Positions 8,023-21,384 are shown, counted from the first letter of the stretch. The stretch: 64,000 nucleotides of DNA from Affinundibacterium amnicola (GCF_014284275.1 NZ_JACOFU010000003.1:124001-188000), one strand, 5' to 3'. The notes: a model not told the origin generated them from the sequence alone. Translations and numbers: made by a program.

Positions 8023-10242
8023 ATGAAATTAATGTGCCAAAGTAATATGTCATTCAGCATAGCGCTTCTAAGCTCCGTGTTGCTATCTGCTTGTGGCGGT
8101 GGAAGTGGAGGTGGCTCAACAGCCGCGTCTTCCAACCCTACATCTACTATTCCAGCCGCAACAGATACTGTACCACCCACGTTAGCGACAACAGCTATCG
8201 TTTCTCCTCCTAACGGTGACGGCAATGTATCTAAGAACGCACCCATTAGCTTTAGAGCCAGTGAGCCGCTTAGTTCGGCCAAAGTTATTTTGACTTGCGG
8301 TGGAGCAGTTGTTCCAACAGTGACTACCTTTCTGTTGGACACAGTGACATCAACGCCTAGTCAGAGTCTCCCATATGGAACAGCATGTACCGCGACAGTG
8401 GACAGCACTAGTACAAAGGATTTGGCTGGTAATAAGTTCGGGTCTAACGTTCTGATTACCAGTTTCACGGTTGAGAAGGCACCCGTTGTGGTTACCCCAG
8501 GAGATACTACCGCACCCACAATCTCCGCTGTAATCTCGCCGCTGAATGGATCAACAGGCGTGTCGCTGATGCCCAATATTAGTTTTAAGGCGAGTGAGCC
8601 CTTAAGTTCCGTCAGAGTGATTTTGACTTGCAGCGGCACAGCTATTCCTACCAACAATACTATTAACTCGGATGTTGTAGTAGCTGCACCAATCCAGAAT
8701 CTGGCTTATGGTGCATCTTGCATAGCCACAGTGGATAGCAGCATGACGAAAGACATGGCTGGTAACAAGTTTGTATCCAATGTAGTGATTACCAGTTTTA
8801 CGGTAGAGCAGGCACCAGTGGTAGTCATTCCACCGACCTCAGACAAGACTCCACCGAATTTGACAGGTATTGTTTTCCCTTCAAACGGTTCGATAAATGT
8901 AGCGACAGACGCGAAGGTTATTTTCCAAGTATCCGAGCCTTTGAGCAGCATTAAAACTCTGATGTTCTGTGGTGCAAACAGTGCAGCCGTTGCAGTATCA
9001 AGTTGGACTAGCGGTAATTCAGTGACGGTTACACCAGTTGCACCGTACCCCACAAATGCGACATGCAACCTGTTGATAGACCGTACGGGTTCCAAAGATT
9101 TGGCAGGCAATGCATTTTCGGAAAACTGGTTGATCACAAAGTTTACTACTGATGGTACGGTGGTAGTTATTCCGCCAGACACGGGTCCTACCACGCCAAC
9201 AGGAGATGTAACGCCACCTGTATATCTCGGTGGTATTTTTCCAGCAGATGGTGCAACCGATGTTATGCCTAATACTGAGATTCAGTTTGATATGAGTGAG
9301 AAGGTTGCCACTATAAGAGTTAGCTATAGTTGTACAGGTGGGACTAGCGCCAACTACTTGGATAATGCGGATGTTTACGATAAGACTACCTCGCGCGTCA
9401 AATTCATGGTCGCATCCGCGTTGTTACCCTATGGTTCAACTTGCGTGGTTACTCTGCATAATGCGGACACTCGGGACTTGGCTAACAACCTCATGAAGGG
9501 CTACTCAACAATCTTGACTACCTTTAAAGTCCGATCAAGAGTTTCAAGTGTTGTGTGTGATCAGACAGCACCACGCACCAGTGTTCCAGTTATGAACGGC
9601 AAACCATTGGTAGAAGTATGTAATGGCATCTTTTCTGATCCTGCAATCAGTACGGCTGAGTATGGTGAGGTCGCACAAGTCAGAACATTCTCAATGAACT
9701 CTATTAAGAAGTTCTTCGGCACGTCAAAGATGACAACAGTGCCAGATATTATTGTTTGTAAGACGGCGGAATGCTCAGTTTTTTTTATGGATGCAGATTA
9801 TGGTGGTCGCGTCATGCCACAAGGTATGTCAACTCAAAATGGATCATTCACTGCACCACGGGATACTTTTGTTGTGGGTAAGCCCTACGGAAGCGAATTC
9901 AATAGGCTGTTGGTTTCTGCGCATGAATTGACTCACGTGGAGTTTCTAGCAAGGCTTGGTAATGGACGAGTGCCAACTTGGTTCAATGAGGGGTTAGCTA
10001 CCTACGTTGGTGGCAGCCCTGTTTGTAGACCATTTACACCTGGAGTTACTCTCCCTGCAAAAGCACAGCCAGATTTGAAGGATCAAACGCAGTGGAAAAT
10101 AGATGCACCTCACTACTGCCAAGGATCAGAAGAGATTACTAGCTGGATACAGAAGAACGGTAAACAAGCACTGATCGATCTGCTCGACAAAGTGAAAAAC
10201 GGGGCTGAGTTTTATTCGGTGTACGGAAGCCTCATAAACTAA
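8023..10242 (+). CDS. Secreted lipoprotein with Ig-like (Big_5) repeats and a C-terminal HExxH metallopeptidase motif
   Basis: The 739-residue protein begins with a lipoprotein signal: hydrophobic stretch SFSIALLSSVLL, lipobox LSAC, then a Gly/Ser-rich linker. Four tandem repeats of about 110 residues follow, each starting near DTxPPT and containing SEPLSS and TKDLAGNxF motifs, the pattern of Big_5 bacterial Ig-like domains. The C-terminal domain contains SAHELTHVEFLARL followed about 20 residues later by WFNEGLATYVGG, the HExxH plus Glu arrangement of gluzincin peptidases. It is probably an outer-membrane or surface-exposed protease. Within the island its role is unclear. Confidence 0.72.
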   Translation: MKLMCQSNMSFSIALLSSVLLSACGGGSGGGSTAASSNPTSTIPAATDTVPPTLATTAIVSPPNGDGNVSKNAPISFRASEPLSSAKVILTCGGAVVPTVTTFLLDTVTSTPSQSLPYGTACTATVDSTSTKDLAGNKFGSNVLITSFTVEKAPVVVTPGDTTAPTISAVISPLNGSTGVSLMPNISFKASEPLSSVRVILTCSGTAIPTNNTINSDVVVAAPIQNLAYGASCIATVDSSMTKDMAGNKFVSNVVITSFTVEQAPVVVIPPTSDKTPPNLTGIVFPSNGSINVATDAKVIFQVSEPLSSIKTLMFCGANSAAVAVSSWTSGNSVTVTPVAPYPTNATCNLLIDRTGSKDLAGNAFSENWLITKFTTDGTVVVIPPDTGPTTPTGDVTPPVYLGGIFPADGATDVMPNTEIQFDMSEKVATIRVSYSCTGGTSANYLDNADVYDKTTSRVKFMVASALLPYGSTCVVTLHNADTRDLANNLMKGYSTILTTFKVRSRVSSVVCDQTAPRTSVPVMNGKPLVEVCNGIFSDPAISTAEYGEVAQVRTFSMNSIKKFFGTSKMTTVPDIIVCKTAECSVFFMDADYGGRVMPQGMSTQNGSFTAPRDTFVVGKPYGSEFNRLLVSAHELTHVEFLARLGNGRVPTWFNEGLATYVGGSPVCRPFTPGVTLPAKAQPDLKDQTQWKIDAPHYCQGSEEITSWIQKNGKQALIDLLDKVKNGAEFYSVYGSLIN

Positions 10243-10482
10243 ACCAAGAAGCCCGGTGCCATTCATGGTGCGAGGTTTTTATTAATGAACGTCAACCATG
10301 TTGGACACTTTTTTGAAGATGGGTAAAGAGGCTTAGTAATTGAAACGGTTGGCCTATTTGTGAAACCTAGCAAAGTTATTTAGCACTCGATCCGTTCGAT
10401 ACTTGAGCGTATGGGGGACAGTCCTTAGATGCCATCCAGTAGCTCATCATGATCACCGACAAATCGTCAAGAGGAAATAAAA

Positions 10483-11673
10483 ATGAAACTATTAGCCCTT
10501 CGAATTGTTGCGGGTTTGAGTATAGCGCTATCGTCTCTCAGCGCTCACGCAGACCTCCAACTTTCTTGTCCTGTAAGATTGGATTTGCTAACCCAATTGG
10601 AGAAAGACCCTGACAAGTTATTGTTTGGTGTAAAAGTAAGGGATTGGAAATCCGAATATTTTGACGCCCTGCTCGTCAAAAATGAGGAATGTATGGCTAT
10701 AAGTAATTATCCTGAATCCGTGAGAAAGGCTGAGCGCAATGAAGCAAAACGCCTTACTGACATGCGGGATAGTTACTTGCAAAGACGTGATGAAAATTTA
10801 CGCGCAGCCGAAACGCGTTCACGAACACTGCAAATAGTGGCGATTGCGAAAGAGCAAGGCATTGATATTCCTGTCAGCCAAAGTGGTGGAAGACCGACTG
10901 AAATACTGTTGTATTTATTCGAAGGAGTACCTTTCCGTGAAAAAAAATGGGAGTGCAACGATGCTGGTGGGAGTAGGAAAATTGGCTGGTTAGATGAAGC
11001 AAGTATAAAAAAATTAGCCATATATTCTGATGCCTGTCTGGCGAGTGGCGCTATTAAACAAGAGGCAGCAAATATAGTTAAGGCAAACGTTGACGCCTTG
11101 ACACGGTTTTATTCCGCTATTCCAGTATTTTCCAAGCGAGTCGATTTGGTCGCGTTACGCCCAGACATTACGCCATCTGCTCTGGCAGAACTTGAGGCCA
11201 TGCATAAACAGTTGATCGCTCCCGTTTTGCACATCGGTTTTGATCAAAATTTCCATCCGCAGTTGCAGATTGCTGTTGAAAAAATTAAAAAACTTCAAGC
11301 CCAACTGTTTCGCAAAACCTGTGATGTGAACTACGCTCGCGCTAATCTGCCTACCGCATGGCGATCTGCGTATTTAATGGTTGAATGGAATAATTCTACT
11401 GAGTTTCTTGGTTTGATCTGTGAATCCATGAGCGCCGGAGTGCAAATCCGTTACTTACCGAGTGGTTTATTTTCAAAAGAAGGATTTGAGGTGAAAAATG
11501 CAGTGCGAACTGTACAAGTGTTTCCTGAATCGCGACGTATAGCGGGTGGTGACCCAAAGATTCCACTGCTTGTGCCCACGGCTGCCAAGATTGATGGCAA
11601 GTCCTATAGTATTACAAGTCAGAACATCCGAATGCTTTATGCAGAATTATTTGCAGCGTTACGGAATCAATAA
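10483..11673 (+). CDS. Exported protein of unknown function
   Basis: A good GAGGA site lies seven bases before the ATG. Residues 1-23 form a Sec signal (hydrophobic core VAGLSIALSSL, cleavage after SAHA). The mature protein of about 370 residues is mostly helical, with Cys residues that could pair (near residues 29, 67 and later). No domain is recognised. It follows the Ig-like lipoprotein by 240 bases on the same strand, so the two may belong to the same secreted system. The codon use looks normal and the frame is intact. Confidence 0.6.
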   Translation: MKLLALRIVAGLSIALSSLSAHADLQLSCPVRLDLLTQLEKDPDKLLFGVKVRDWKSEYFDALLVKNEECMAISNYPESVRKAERNEAKRLTDMRDSYLQRRDENLRAAETRSRTLQIVAIAKEQGIDIPVSQSGGRPTEILLYLFEGVPFREKKWECNDAGGSRKIGWLDEASIKKLAIYSDACLASGAIKQEAANIVKANVDALTRFYSAIPVFSKRVDLVALRPDITPSALAELEAMHKQLIAPVLHIGFDQNFHPQLQIAVEKIKKLQAQLFRKTCDVNYARANLPTAWRSAYLMVEWNNSTEFLGLICESMSAGVQIRYLPSGLFSKEGFEVKNAVRTVQVFPESRRIAGGDPKIPLLVPTAAKIDGKSYSITSQNIRMLYAELFAALRNQ

Positions 11674-11857
11674 AACTTCGATCTTAAAATGTCTGGCAAC
11701 GATTTCTCTGCCTCTAGTAAACGCGAGAATTGTTGCCAACACTCCAGTGCATCGCAAGGGTCACCACATCAGTTTGGTGATAAAACTCCCCTTCACACCT
11801 AACCATCGGCATGTAATTGTATAAAGTTTTGCACATTTTGTGCTTTGATGATTATTC

Positions 11858-12007
11858 ATGGGAATCTCTGCAAGCGATGTAGTGCCGTTTTCGCTGGCAC
11901 GTGCCAACCTTTCTGAGTTGGCTGAACAGGTGAAGGCTGGTTCAGAGAAAATCATTACCAAGAATGGTGAGCGTGTCGATGCCGCCTGCGAAAGGTGGAA
12001 AAGTTGA
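11858..12007 (+). pseudogene. Truncated Phd/YefM-type antitoxin
   Basis: The 49-residue frame starts like Phd/YefM antitoxins: SDVVPFSLARANLSELAEQV then KAGSEKIITKNGER. Intact antitoxins continue for another 35-50 residues with the toxin-binding helix. Here the match breaks off after KNGER and the frame ends in nine unrelated residues. No toxin gene follows. The break falls exactly where sequence resembling the 3' end of an integrase gene begins, so a recombination event probably fused the two remnants. Confidence 0.6.
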
Positions 12008-12089
12008 AGCAGCGTATCACCTAACGGATTTATTAGAACAACGTCGACTTTTAATAGAATTTTGGTCGCATTACTGCGTTCCGGGATAG
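11979..12089 (+). pseudogene. Remnant of the 3' end of a tyrosine recombinase gene
   Basis: In the frame starting near 11979 the 36 codons read like the C-terminus of P4-type integrases: KVEAAYHLTDLLEQRRLLIE followed by FWSHYC and a stop at 12087. The Tyr in this motif corresponds to the catalytic tyrosine. Everything upstream is missing, and the fragment overlaps the broken antitoxin in another frame. It is most likely a footprint of an earlier element that was lost or overwritten. Confidence 0.55.
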
Positions 12090-12403
12090 TGCCTATTGTT
12101 TAATCTTTACGATCTGAGCAACACGTTTGATTAATGTTGACAATAAATTTACTTAATTAATTTGAACAAGTAGCGAAAGTAATTAACACAATATTTGCTG
12201 GTTAATTTAAAAACCAATTATTAATAAAATATCCAATGTAAGAATAATCTACTTCGGTACAGTATTGCAAAATCACCACAAGATCCACAATTGCAATGTA
12301 AAGATTTGGGAGATTTCTTCAAGAAATTAGTTGAATGTCTCCTAGCTAGAACAGTGCCCCCGCACGCATTAAGTGACATACAGGGGCGAGCAAGATTATG
12401 TCA
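12090..12403. other. AT-rich stretch without a recognisable gene
   Basis: This is 314 AT-rich bases between the integrase remnant and the 3' end of czcA. Both strands were read; no frame with a start signal or known motif is seen. A clear terminator for czcA is not obvious either. Confidence 0.5.
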
Positions 12404-15601
<3,198 letters not shown>

Positions 15602-15616
15602 TCATTTGAATCGGAA

Positions 15617-17182
15617 TTAATCGTCATGACCGACCGACGACTTACCCAATTCCGCCTTCATCAGAAAACTATTTTTTGAGACGTACGTTTCACCCGCCAG
15701 TAAGCCTTTAATTACTTCGGTAAATTTGCCATTAGTCCGCCCTAATTCAACTGGTCGCACTTCAAATTGATCACCGACTTTGATAAATACACTGGAGACT
15801 TCATTCACACTTTGAATGGCTTCGCTGGCAACAACAACCGGTGTGTTCACCGCGGCAGATTGCACAACCAGATTGACTGGCAGACCGGGGTACCACATAC
15901 CTTTGGCGTTGGATACCACCAAGCGCGCCATCGCACTTAGGGTCTGATCGCCAACCACGGAGCCGACATAGCTCACTTTTCCAGTGGTACTGGCTTCAAA
16001 CGCCGTTGCGCTGATCGTCGCCTTTTGCCCGACTTTGATTTGTCCTAATTCTTTCGCAGGAATCACTGCCTCAACCCATACCGTATCCAGATTGGTCACC
16101 GTAAAGATCGTGGCATCTTCTTTCAATACTTGTCCCATCGCGATATTTTTTTCTGTGATGGTGCCGTTAATGGGTGATCGAATTTCCAGACGTGTAAGTG
16201 ATCCGCCAGTCGCACTTAAAGGAGAGTTCGCCCCTAAAGCGGCTAATTTTTGCTCGGCACTTTGGCGAGTGATTTCGGCTTCTTGTAAGGCGTTTTGTGC
16301 CGCCAAATAATCCTGTTCGGCAGAAATTTTCTCTTCCCACAGTTTCTTCTCTCGCTCAAAACTTTTTTTCGCTAACACAAACCGTTTTTGCGCCGCCAGC
16401 ACTTCGCCGCGTTGATCCGCTAAGAGTTGACTGGAAATGATGGCTAATACTTGCCCTTGTTTGACCTTATCTCCCGCATTTACCAACACACGCTCTACCA
16501 ATCCCGTCAGGCGTGGCACGACATGTACCGTGTTGTCAGCATTCAGACGAATCTCACCTAATAGCGACATCGTGCTTTGCAATAACATCGGTCCAGCAAC
16601 TTGCGTCTCTATGCCGTTGTGTTTGCGTTGCTGCTCACTCATTTGTACTCGGCCTTCAATCTGTTCATACTGAAAATCATAGGTCTTTTGGTCAAATATT
16701 GCCTTAATCTTCACTTCAAAAGAATGCGGCTCTTCCAATTCTTTAGTGCTAGTCAGGTAATCTTGTTCGGCTTTTAATAGGTAGGTTTGGACTTCCTGAC
16801 CCAAACGCTGAACCAAGACAGTCACTTCGCTGCTTTTAGGCGGCAAGGCTTTTCCGTTTTGATAGGGATAGAGACGAAAGACTGGTGCCGAATCCACTTC
16901 AAAAATAGCGACCTCTAAGGCATAAGTTCCTTGTTTCAATAAACGTCCTCCATGCGGCCCCTTCTGATCAGTGGCTGGTTCCTCACTTCTTTCTTTTGCA
17001 TGTTCCGCATGCTCATTTGCATGACCGGCTTCATCATGTTCTTCGGCTTTAGTCCCAGATTTATTTGTAAATAAGATGGCTATCGCCAAGATAACGCCAA
17101 CGACGAGAACGATGCCGACTGCAATTGCCTGATTCCGATATTTGATTGGCGATGATTGTGTCAGTTGAGATAAAAATTTCAT
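15617..17182 (-). CDS. czcB: RND efflux periplasmic adaptor subunit, CzcB type
   Basis: The 521-residue membrane-fusion protein has an N-terminal signal anchor (residues about 20-40, AVGIVLVVGVILAIAILF), then a His/Glu-rich stretch (EEHDEAGHANEHAEHAKE) and the PHGGRLL motif found in CzcB and SilB-like adaptors. The barrel-sandwich and hairpin region runs from about residue 210 to 360, with GDKVKQGQVLAIISS and IRSPINGTITE as lipoyl-type half motifs. It links CzcA to CzcC and may bind metal through the His-rich part. It starts eight bases after the czcC stop codon. Confidence 0.92.
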   Translation of the reverse strand: MKFLSQLTQSSPIKYRNQAIAVGIVLVVGVILAIAILFTNKSGTKAEEHDEAGHANEHAEHAKERSEEPATDQKGPHGGRLLKQGTYALEVAIFEVDSAPVFRLYPYQNGKALPPKSSEVTVLVQRLGQEVQTYLLKAEQDYLTSTKELEEPHSFEVKIKAIFDQKTYDFQYEQIEGRVQMSEQQRKHNGIETQVAGPMLLQSTMSLLGEIRLNADNTVHVVPRLTGLVERVLVNAGDKVKQGQVLAIISSQLLADQRGEVLAAQKRFVLAKKSFEREKKLWEEKISAEQDYLAAQNALQEAEITRQSAEQKLAALGANSPLSATGGSLTRLEIRSPINGTITEKNIAMGQVLKEDATIFTVTNLDTVWVEAVIPAKELGQIKVGQKATISATAFEASTTGKVSYVGSVVGDQTLSAMARLVVSNAKGMWYPGLPVNLVVQSAAVNTPVVVASEAIQSVNEVSSVFIKVGDQFEVRPVELGRTNGKFTEVIKGLLAGETYVSKNSFLMKAELGKSSVGHDD

Positions 17183-17190
17183 GATTATTC

Positions 17191-18546
17191 CTAAAATGAG
17201 TCAGTCGCTGGATAGAATTCAAACGCTTGATCATTCAGCAGTCTTTGAATATCCGCCGCGGCAAGATGGGCATCGCCACAACTACGTAAATATTGTGCTG
17301 TTGCAGCCAAGAGAGAGCGCTGCGCATCGAGTACGTCTAAGAAACCGAATTTGCCAAATTCAAAGCCCTTGAGCGCAAGGTCAAAGGCATTTTGGGCATT
17401 AGGGAGAACGTCTGCTTTACTTAGCTGTGCTTCGTCGACCGCAAATCGGAGTCGCTGCTGAGCTTGCATCAATTCATTGCGCACCCGAATCTGTGTCGAT
17501 TGCAGTTCGTCTTTCGCTTTATCCAGACGGCTAATGGTTTCCTGCACGTTGCCCTGATTACGATCAAACAGGCTAATCGGGATAGAGACACCGATCATAG
17601 GCTGCTGTCGTCCGGTCAGTTGTTCCCGTTTGGCACCAAGACTTAAGGTGATATCTGGAATTTGTTTACTGCGCTCTACATCGGCCATTGCAGCGCGTTT
17701 TTCCACCTCTATTTTTGCTTTGATGATCTGTGGTGATTGCATCAGCTGCTTTTCTACATCCAAGCTATCAGGCACCACAGGTAAAGCATCAAAACGTCCT
17801 ACCAATTCAATGGATGAAGTCGCGTTATTGCCGATCATAGAGTGCAATCGTTGGCGTGCAATCACTAATTCACTCTCGGATTTCGCTAACTCAAGCTGTG
17901 CGCTGGACTGCGCCACCCGTGCCTTACTCTCTTCTAAGGGCGCCACTTTGCCCACGGTGACTTGTTTTTTAGCTGCACTGTAAGCGCGCTGTGTTAGCTC
18001 CAACGAAGTGAGCGCCAATCGTTGACGCTCTTGGGCAATCAGTACCTCATTAAAGCGTGTTGTAACGGTGGCCCGAATCTCGTTCAACATTATGGCGAAC
18101 TCGACTTTAGCGATATTCAAACCGCTTTCGGCCACCGATAGGCGGGCACGCCTTTTGCCACCAAGTTCGATCGCTTGATTGAGTTGCCAAGTCGTATTGC
18201 GATTTTCAGTTCGTGCATCTTCCATCATCGCAACCAGTTCTGGATTACGTAATAAACCTGCTTGACGTAAGCTTGCCTCGGTCGCCGCTATCTCTCGTTT
18301 GGCAGCAGCGATATCCGGGTGGTATTGTTGAGCCAAACGTAGGGTCTCTTGTAAGCCCAAGCGACCAACGGCAACGGTGTCAGGCAACTTGTTGGAGGAT
18401 AGATTGACTGCGAGCATTTGCGTACTCGCTTGATCTTTTATGTGGGTATTAGTCGGTAATGTCTGCGCCACAAGGTATGCGGGTGAAGACGTTAGTAATA
18501 CTGCCGCGAGCCACGATAACGTGGGCGGCAAAAGCAATTTTTGCAT
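17191..18546 (-). CDS. czcC: TolC-family outer-membrane efflux protein, CzcC type
   Basis: The 451-residue protein has a Sec signal (LPPTLSWLAAVLLTSSPAYL, cleavage near LVAQ). The mature part shows two repeats of long helices typical of the outer-membrane factor family, including an RNPELVAMMEDARTENRN segment, INEQ-like LNQAIELGGKRRARL and the second-repeat SIPISLFDRNQGNV, both classic CzcC motifs. It forms the trimeric outer-membrane tunnel of the pump. It precedes czcB by eight bases, so translation is probably coupled. Confidence 0.92.
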   Translation of the reverse strand: MQKLLLPPTLSWLAAVLLTSSPAYLVAQTLPTNTHIKDQASTQMLAVNLSSNKLPDTVAVGRLGLQETLRLAQQYHPDIAAAKREIAATEASLRQAGLLRNPELVAMMEDARTENRNTTWQLNQAIELGGKRRARLSVAESGLNIAKVEFAIMLNEIRATVTTRFNEVLIAQERQRLALTSLELTQRAYSAAKKQVTVGKVAPLEESKARVAQSSAQLELAKSESELVIARQRLHSMIGNNATSSIELVGRFDALPVVPDSLDVEKQLMQSPQIIKAKIEVEKRAAMADVERSKQIPDITLSLGAKREQLTGRQQPMIGVSIPISLFDRNQGNVQETISRLDKAKDELQSTQIRVRNELMQAQQRLRFAVDEAQLSKADVLPNAQNAFDLALKGFEFGKFGFLDVLDAQRSLLAATAQYLRSCGDAHLAAADIQRLLNDQAFEFYPATDSF

Positions 18547-18677
18547 GGAACTCCCCTGAAATAATTCCTGAAACTATTCTTAAAATGAAGCAATAGGAAA
18601 AATCCGGTCGTGCGCTGTCAACCCTTGGATCTCAATACAAAAGAAAATAATGAAGAAGACAGTGAATTGGCACCGGA

Positions 18678-19052
18678 TTAAACGACGCGTATCCACTTGG
18701 GACGTTCTGGCTCTGCCAAAAACGGCATGGGAGGTTGAAGTTGTGTGAGCGATCGGGAATCTTGACGTCCTAGATCATCAAATGGAGATACTCGTGAATC
18801 AGCGGTCATTGATGCGCCGTGATGACATGTCGTACAATCTGGATGGGACACAGGTTTCTTATTGCCAGCCTTATTCTTTTGATCCTCTTGATCCGCAGTG
18901 TGATGTTGGTGAGGATGATGCCCAAAATGTTGCGTGGATTTATCTGTTTCATGCTGACAGAAAGCACTTGCCGCCGTCCAACTTAGTTGGAAGGTCAACG
19001 CAAGGACTAACAGGATGATCCATTTTTTACACATGACGCGAATTATATACAT
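18678..19052 (-). CDS. czcI: CzcI-like periplasmic metal-binding protein
   Basis: The small protein (124 residues) has a signal segment (WIILLVLALTFQLSW, then TAASAFCQHE), a His-rich linker (GHHPHQHHTADQED) and a DCTTCHHG motif, and ends with a PERPKW segment. The FQxSW..AA..CQHE start and the RPxW end match CzcI of Cupriavidus-type czc operons, where it lies first in czcICBA and affects regulation. It lies 131 bases upstream of czcC on the same strand, so this is a complete czcICBA cluster. No CzcD or CzcRS genes are seen in the window. Confidence 0.75.
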   Translation of the reverse strand: MYIIRVMCKKWIILLVLALTFQLSWTAASAFCQHETDKSTQHFGHHPHQHHTADQEDQKNKAGNKKPVSHPDCTTCHHGASMTADSRVSPFDDLGRQDSRSLTQLQPPMPFLAEPERPKWIRVV

Positions 19053-19095
19053 GATCGGTTTCTCTATTGGGTTACAAATTTGTTATCTGCGCTAG

Positions 19096-21351
19096 TTAAA
19101 CTAAGGTGGTCTTGGACGTAGTAGTAAGTTTGACCAAGCGTAAGCCATTAAAAATGACTAACAGGCTTGCCCCCATATCTGCAAATACCGCCATCCAAAG
19201 ACTTGCAGAGCCAAAGACTGCCAGTATTAAGAAAATTACTTTTATCCCGAGTGCTAAACTAATGTTTTGTTTCAGAATGCGAGAGGTACGTTGACTCAAT
19301 TGGATAAACTGGGGAATCTTACGCAGATCATCATCCATTAATGCCACATCGGCCGTTTCCAATGCGGTATCCGTCCCAGCGGCACCCATTGCAAATCCAA
19401 TATGGGCTTTGGCCAGTGCTGGGGCATCATTAATGCCATCGCCCACCATCCCGACGTGACCATATTGTGTTATCTCTTGCTGAATAGCCGCTAATTTATC
19501 CTCCGGTAACAAGTCACCACGGGCGTCGTCAATACCGACCAGTTTGGCAATCGCCTTAGCGGTGAGTGTATTGTCGCCAGTGAGCATCACGGTACGCACG
19601 CCCATCGCATGTAGTTCGGCAATGGCTTGTCGGCTAGTTTCTCGAACTGTATCGGCTACGGCAACCATCAGAAGTGGCGCTGTTTCATTACAGAGAATGA
19701 CCACAGTTTTTCCATCACCTTCAAAGGTACGTAAAGTCGCTTCCAGGCTCGTGTTACAGATACCTAATTCTTCAACCAGTCGATGATTGCCTAAATAAAA
19801 CCACTGATCATCCACGCGTGCTTTTACACCACGTCCCATCAAAGCTTCAAACTGAGATACTTCAGTGAGAGAAACTGTAGGAAATTGCGTTTTCCAATAA
19901 CGACAAATGGCACCGGAGACAGGATGGTCTGAACGGTTGGCCAAACTTGCCGCAAGCCCTAAATGTGTGTTGGTATCCCCTTGAAGTGGCGTGATATCGG
20001 TGACACTAGGCTTACCCAGCGTAATGGTGCCGGTCTTATCCAATGCAAGCACTTTTAAATTTCGACCGTCTTCCAGATAAACCCCACCTTTAATCAAGAT
20101 GCCCGCTTTAGCTGCTGCGGCCAGTCCACTCACTACGGTCACTGGTGTTGACACCACGAGTGCACAAGGGCAAGCAATCACGAGAAGTACCAAGGCTTTA
20201 TAGACCCACACCGACCACAATAATCCGAAAAAGACAGGCGGCACAATCATGACTGCCAACGCTAACAAGAAGACCACAGGTGTGTAAATTTTGGCGAATT
20301 GATCCACAAAACGTTGTGTCGGCGCGCGACTAGCCTGCGCTTCTTCAATACGCACAATAATGCGTGCCAACATTGAATCTGATTTTAAAGAAGAGACGCG
20401 ATAGAGAAAGGAGCCGCTTTGATTGATCGTCCCAGCAAATACCTGATCCCCAATATTTTTTGCGACCGGTATACTTTCTCCTGTAATGGGAGCCTGATCA
20501 ATCGCAGATGCACCCTCAGTCAATACGCCGTCGAGTGGAACGCGTTCTCCGGGCGCGACCCGTAGAATCTCGCCAATTTGAACTTGGTCGGTTCCTACGG
20601 TGAGCCAAGTACCATCAGCCTGCTTTACCGTCGCTTGTTCGGGCGCCATTGCCATTAATCCCCGAATAGCATTGCGTGCACGATCTAAGGATAAGGCTTC
20701 GATCATTTCTGACAGACTAAATAAAGCCATCACCATTGCCGCCTCTGGCCATTGTCCGATGATCACAGCACCTGTAACAGCAATTGCCATCAGGGCATTA
20801 ATGTTTAAATTGAGATTGGCGAGCGCGATCCATCCTTTTTTATAGGTGCCAACGCCACTAATGAGAATGGCAAATAAGGATAGCGCAATCACAGCCCAAC
20901 TTGATTCGTTGCCACTCACCCAGGCAATCACTTCTGCCGCAATTGCGCTGGCAACTCCCAAACCAATCAGCCACCATGATTTACTGCTCGTAGGGGATGT
21001 GCTTCGGTGTTGTTGGGCTTGCGTCGCAGTGTCGACCAGCTCGGCTTGCATACCGATTTCCTGTAAAGCCCGCTGAATCGGTTTTTCATCGGCTAGTCGA
21101 TGTTCGATTGTGAGTTTTCGCTCTAACAGATTAAATTTCAGTTGCGTAATACCTTCAACAGAAGTCAGTTTCTGACGAATCAAGGTTTCTTCCGTGGGGC
21201 AATCCATGTTCTCAATTCGATATACCACCGATGACGCACCGACGGCAGCGGTTGACTCCGGTGACGTTGCAGTGATCAGCGGCGTATCTCCACAAGCACA
21301 GTCGTGTTGATTGCTGGTACAGATGGATGTTTGCTCAGTTGTCGATGACAT
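19096..21351 (-). CDS. cadA: Cd/Zn/Pb-transporting P-type ATPase (CadA/ZntA type)
   Basis: The protein has 751 residues. It starts with a Cys-rich extension (DCACGD) and a heavy-metal-associated domain whose metal loop reads MDCPTEE (residues 49-55). Six to eight membrane helices surround the CPC motif (IACPCALVV, about residue 394). The phosphorylation site DKTGTIT lies near residue 438 and the hinge MVGDGINDAPAL follows, with MGAAGTDTALETADV behind it. The CPC motif and MDCP loop place it with Zn/Cd/Pb exporters rather than copper pumps. It is controlled by the divergent CadR-type regulator through the operator at 21385-21408. Confidence 0.93.
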   Translation of the reverse strand: MSSTTEQTSICTSNQHDCACGDTPLITATSPESTAAVGASSVVYRIENMDCPTEETLIRQKLTSVEGITQLKFNLLERKLTIEHRLADEKPIQRALQEIGMQAELVDTATQAQQHRSTSPTSSKSWWLIGLGVASAIAAEVIAWVSGNESSWAVIALSLFAILISGVGTYKKGWIALANLNLNINALMAIAVTGAVIIGQWPEAAMVMALFSLSEMIEALSLDRARNAIRGLMAMAPEQATVKQADGTWLTVGTDQVQIGEILRVAPGERVPLDGVLTEGASAIDQAPITGESIPVAKNIGDQVFAGTINQSGSFLYRVSSLKSDSMLARIIVRIEEAQASRAPTQRFVDQFAKIYTPVVFLLALAVMIVPPVFFGLLWSVWVYKALVLLVIACPCALVVSTPVTVVSGLAAAAKAGILIKGGVYLEDGRNLKVLALDKTGTITLGKPSVTDITPLQGDTNTHLGLAASLANRSDHPVSGAICRYWKTQFPTVSLTEVSQFEALMGRGVKARVDDQWFYLGNHRLVEELGICNTSLEATLRTFEGDGKTVVILCNETAPLLMVAVADTVRETSRQAIAELHAMGVRTVMLTGDNTLTAKAIAKLVGIDDARGDLLPEDKLAAIQQEITQYGHVGMVGDGINDAPALAKAHIGFAMGAAGTDTALETADVALMDDDLRKIPQFIQLSQRTSRILKQNISLALGIKVIFLILAVFGSASLWMAVFADMGASLLVIFNGLRLVKLTTTSKTTLV

Positions 21352-21384
21352 AAAAGCTCCTTAAGGCGTATAGTGCTATTAAAA

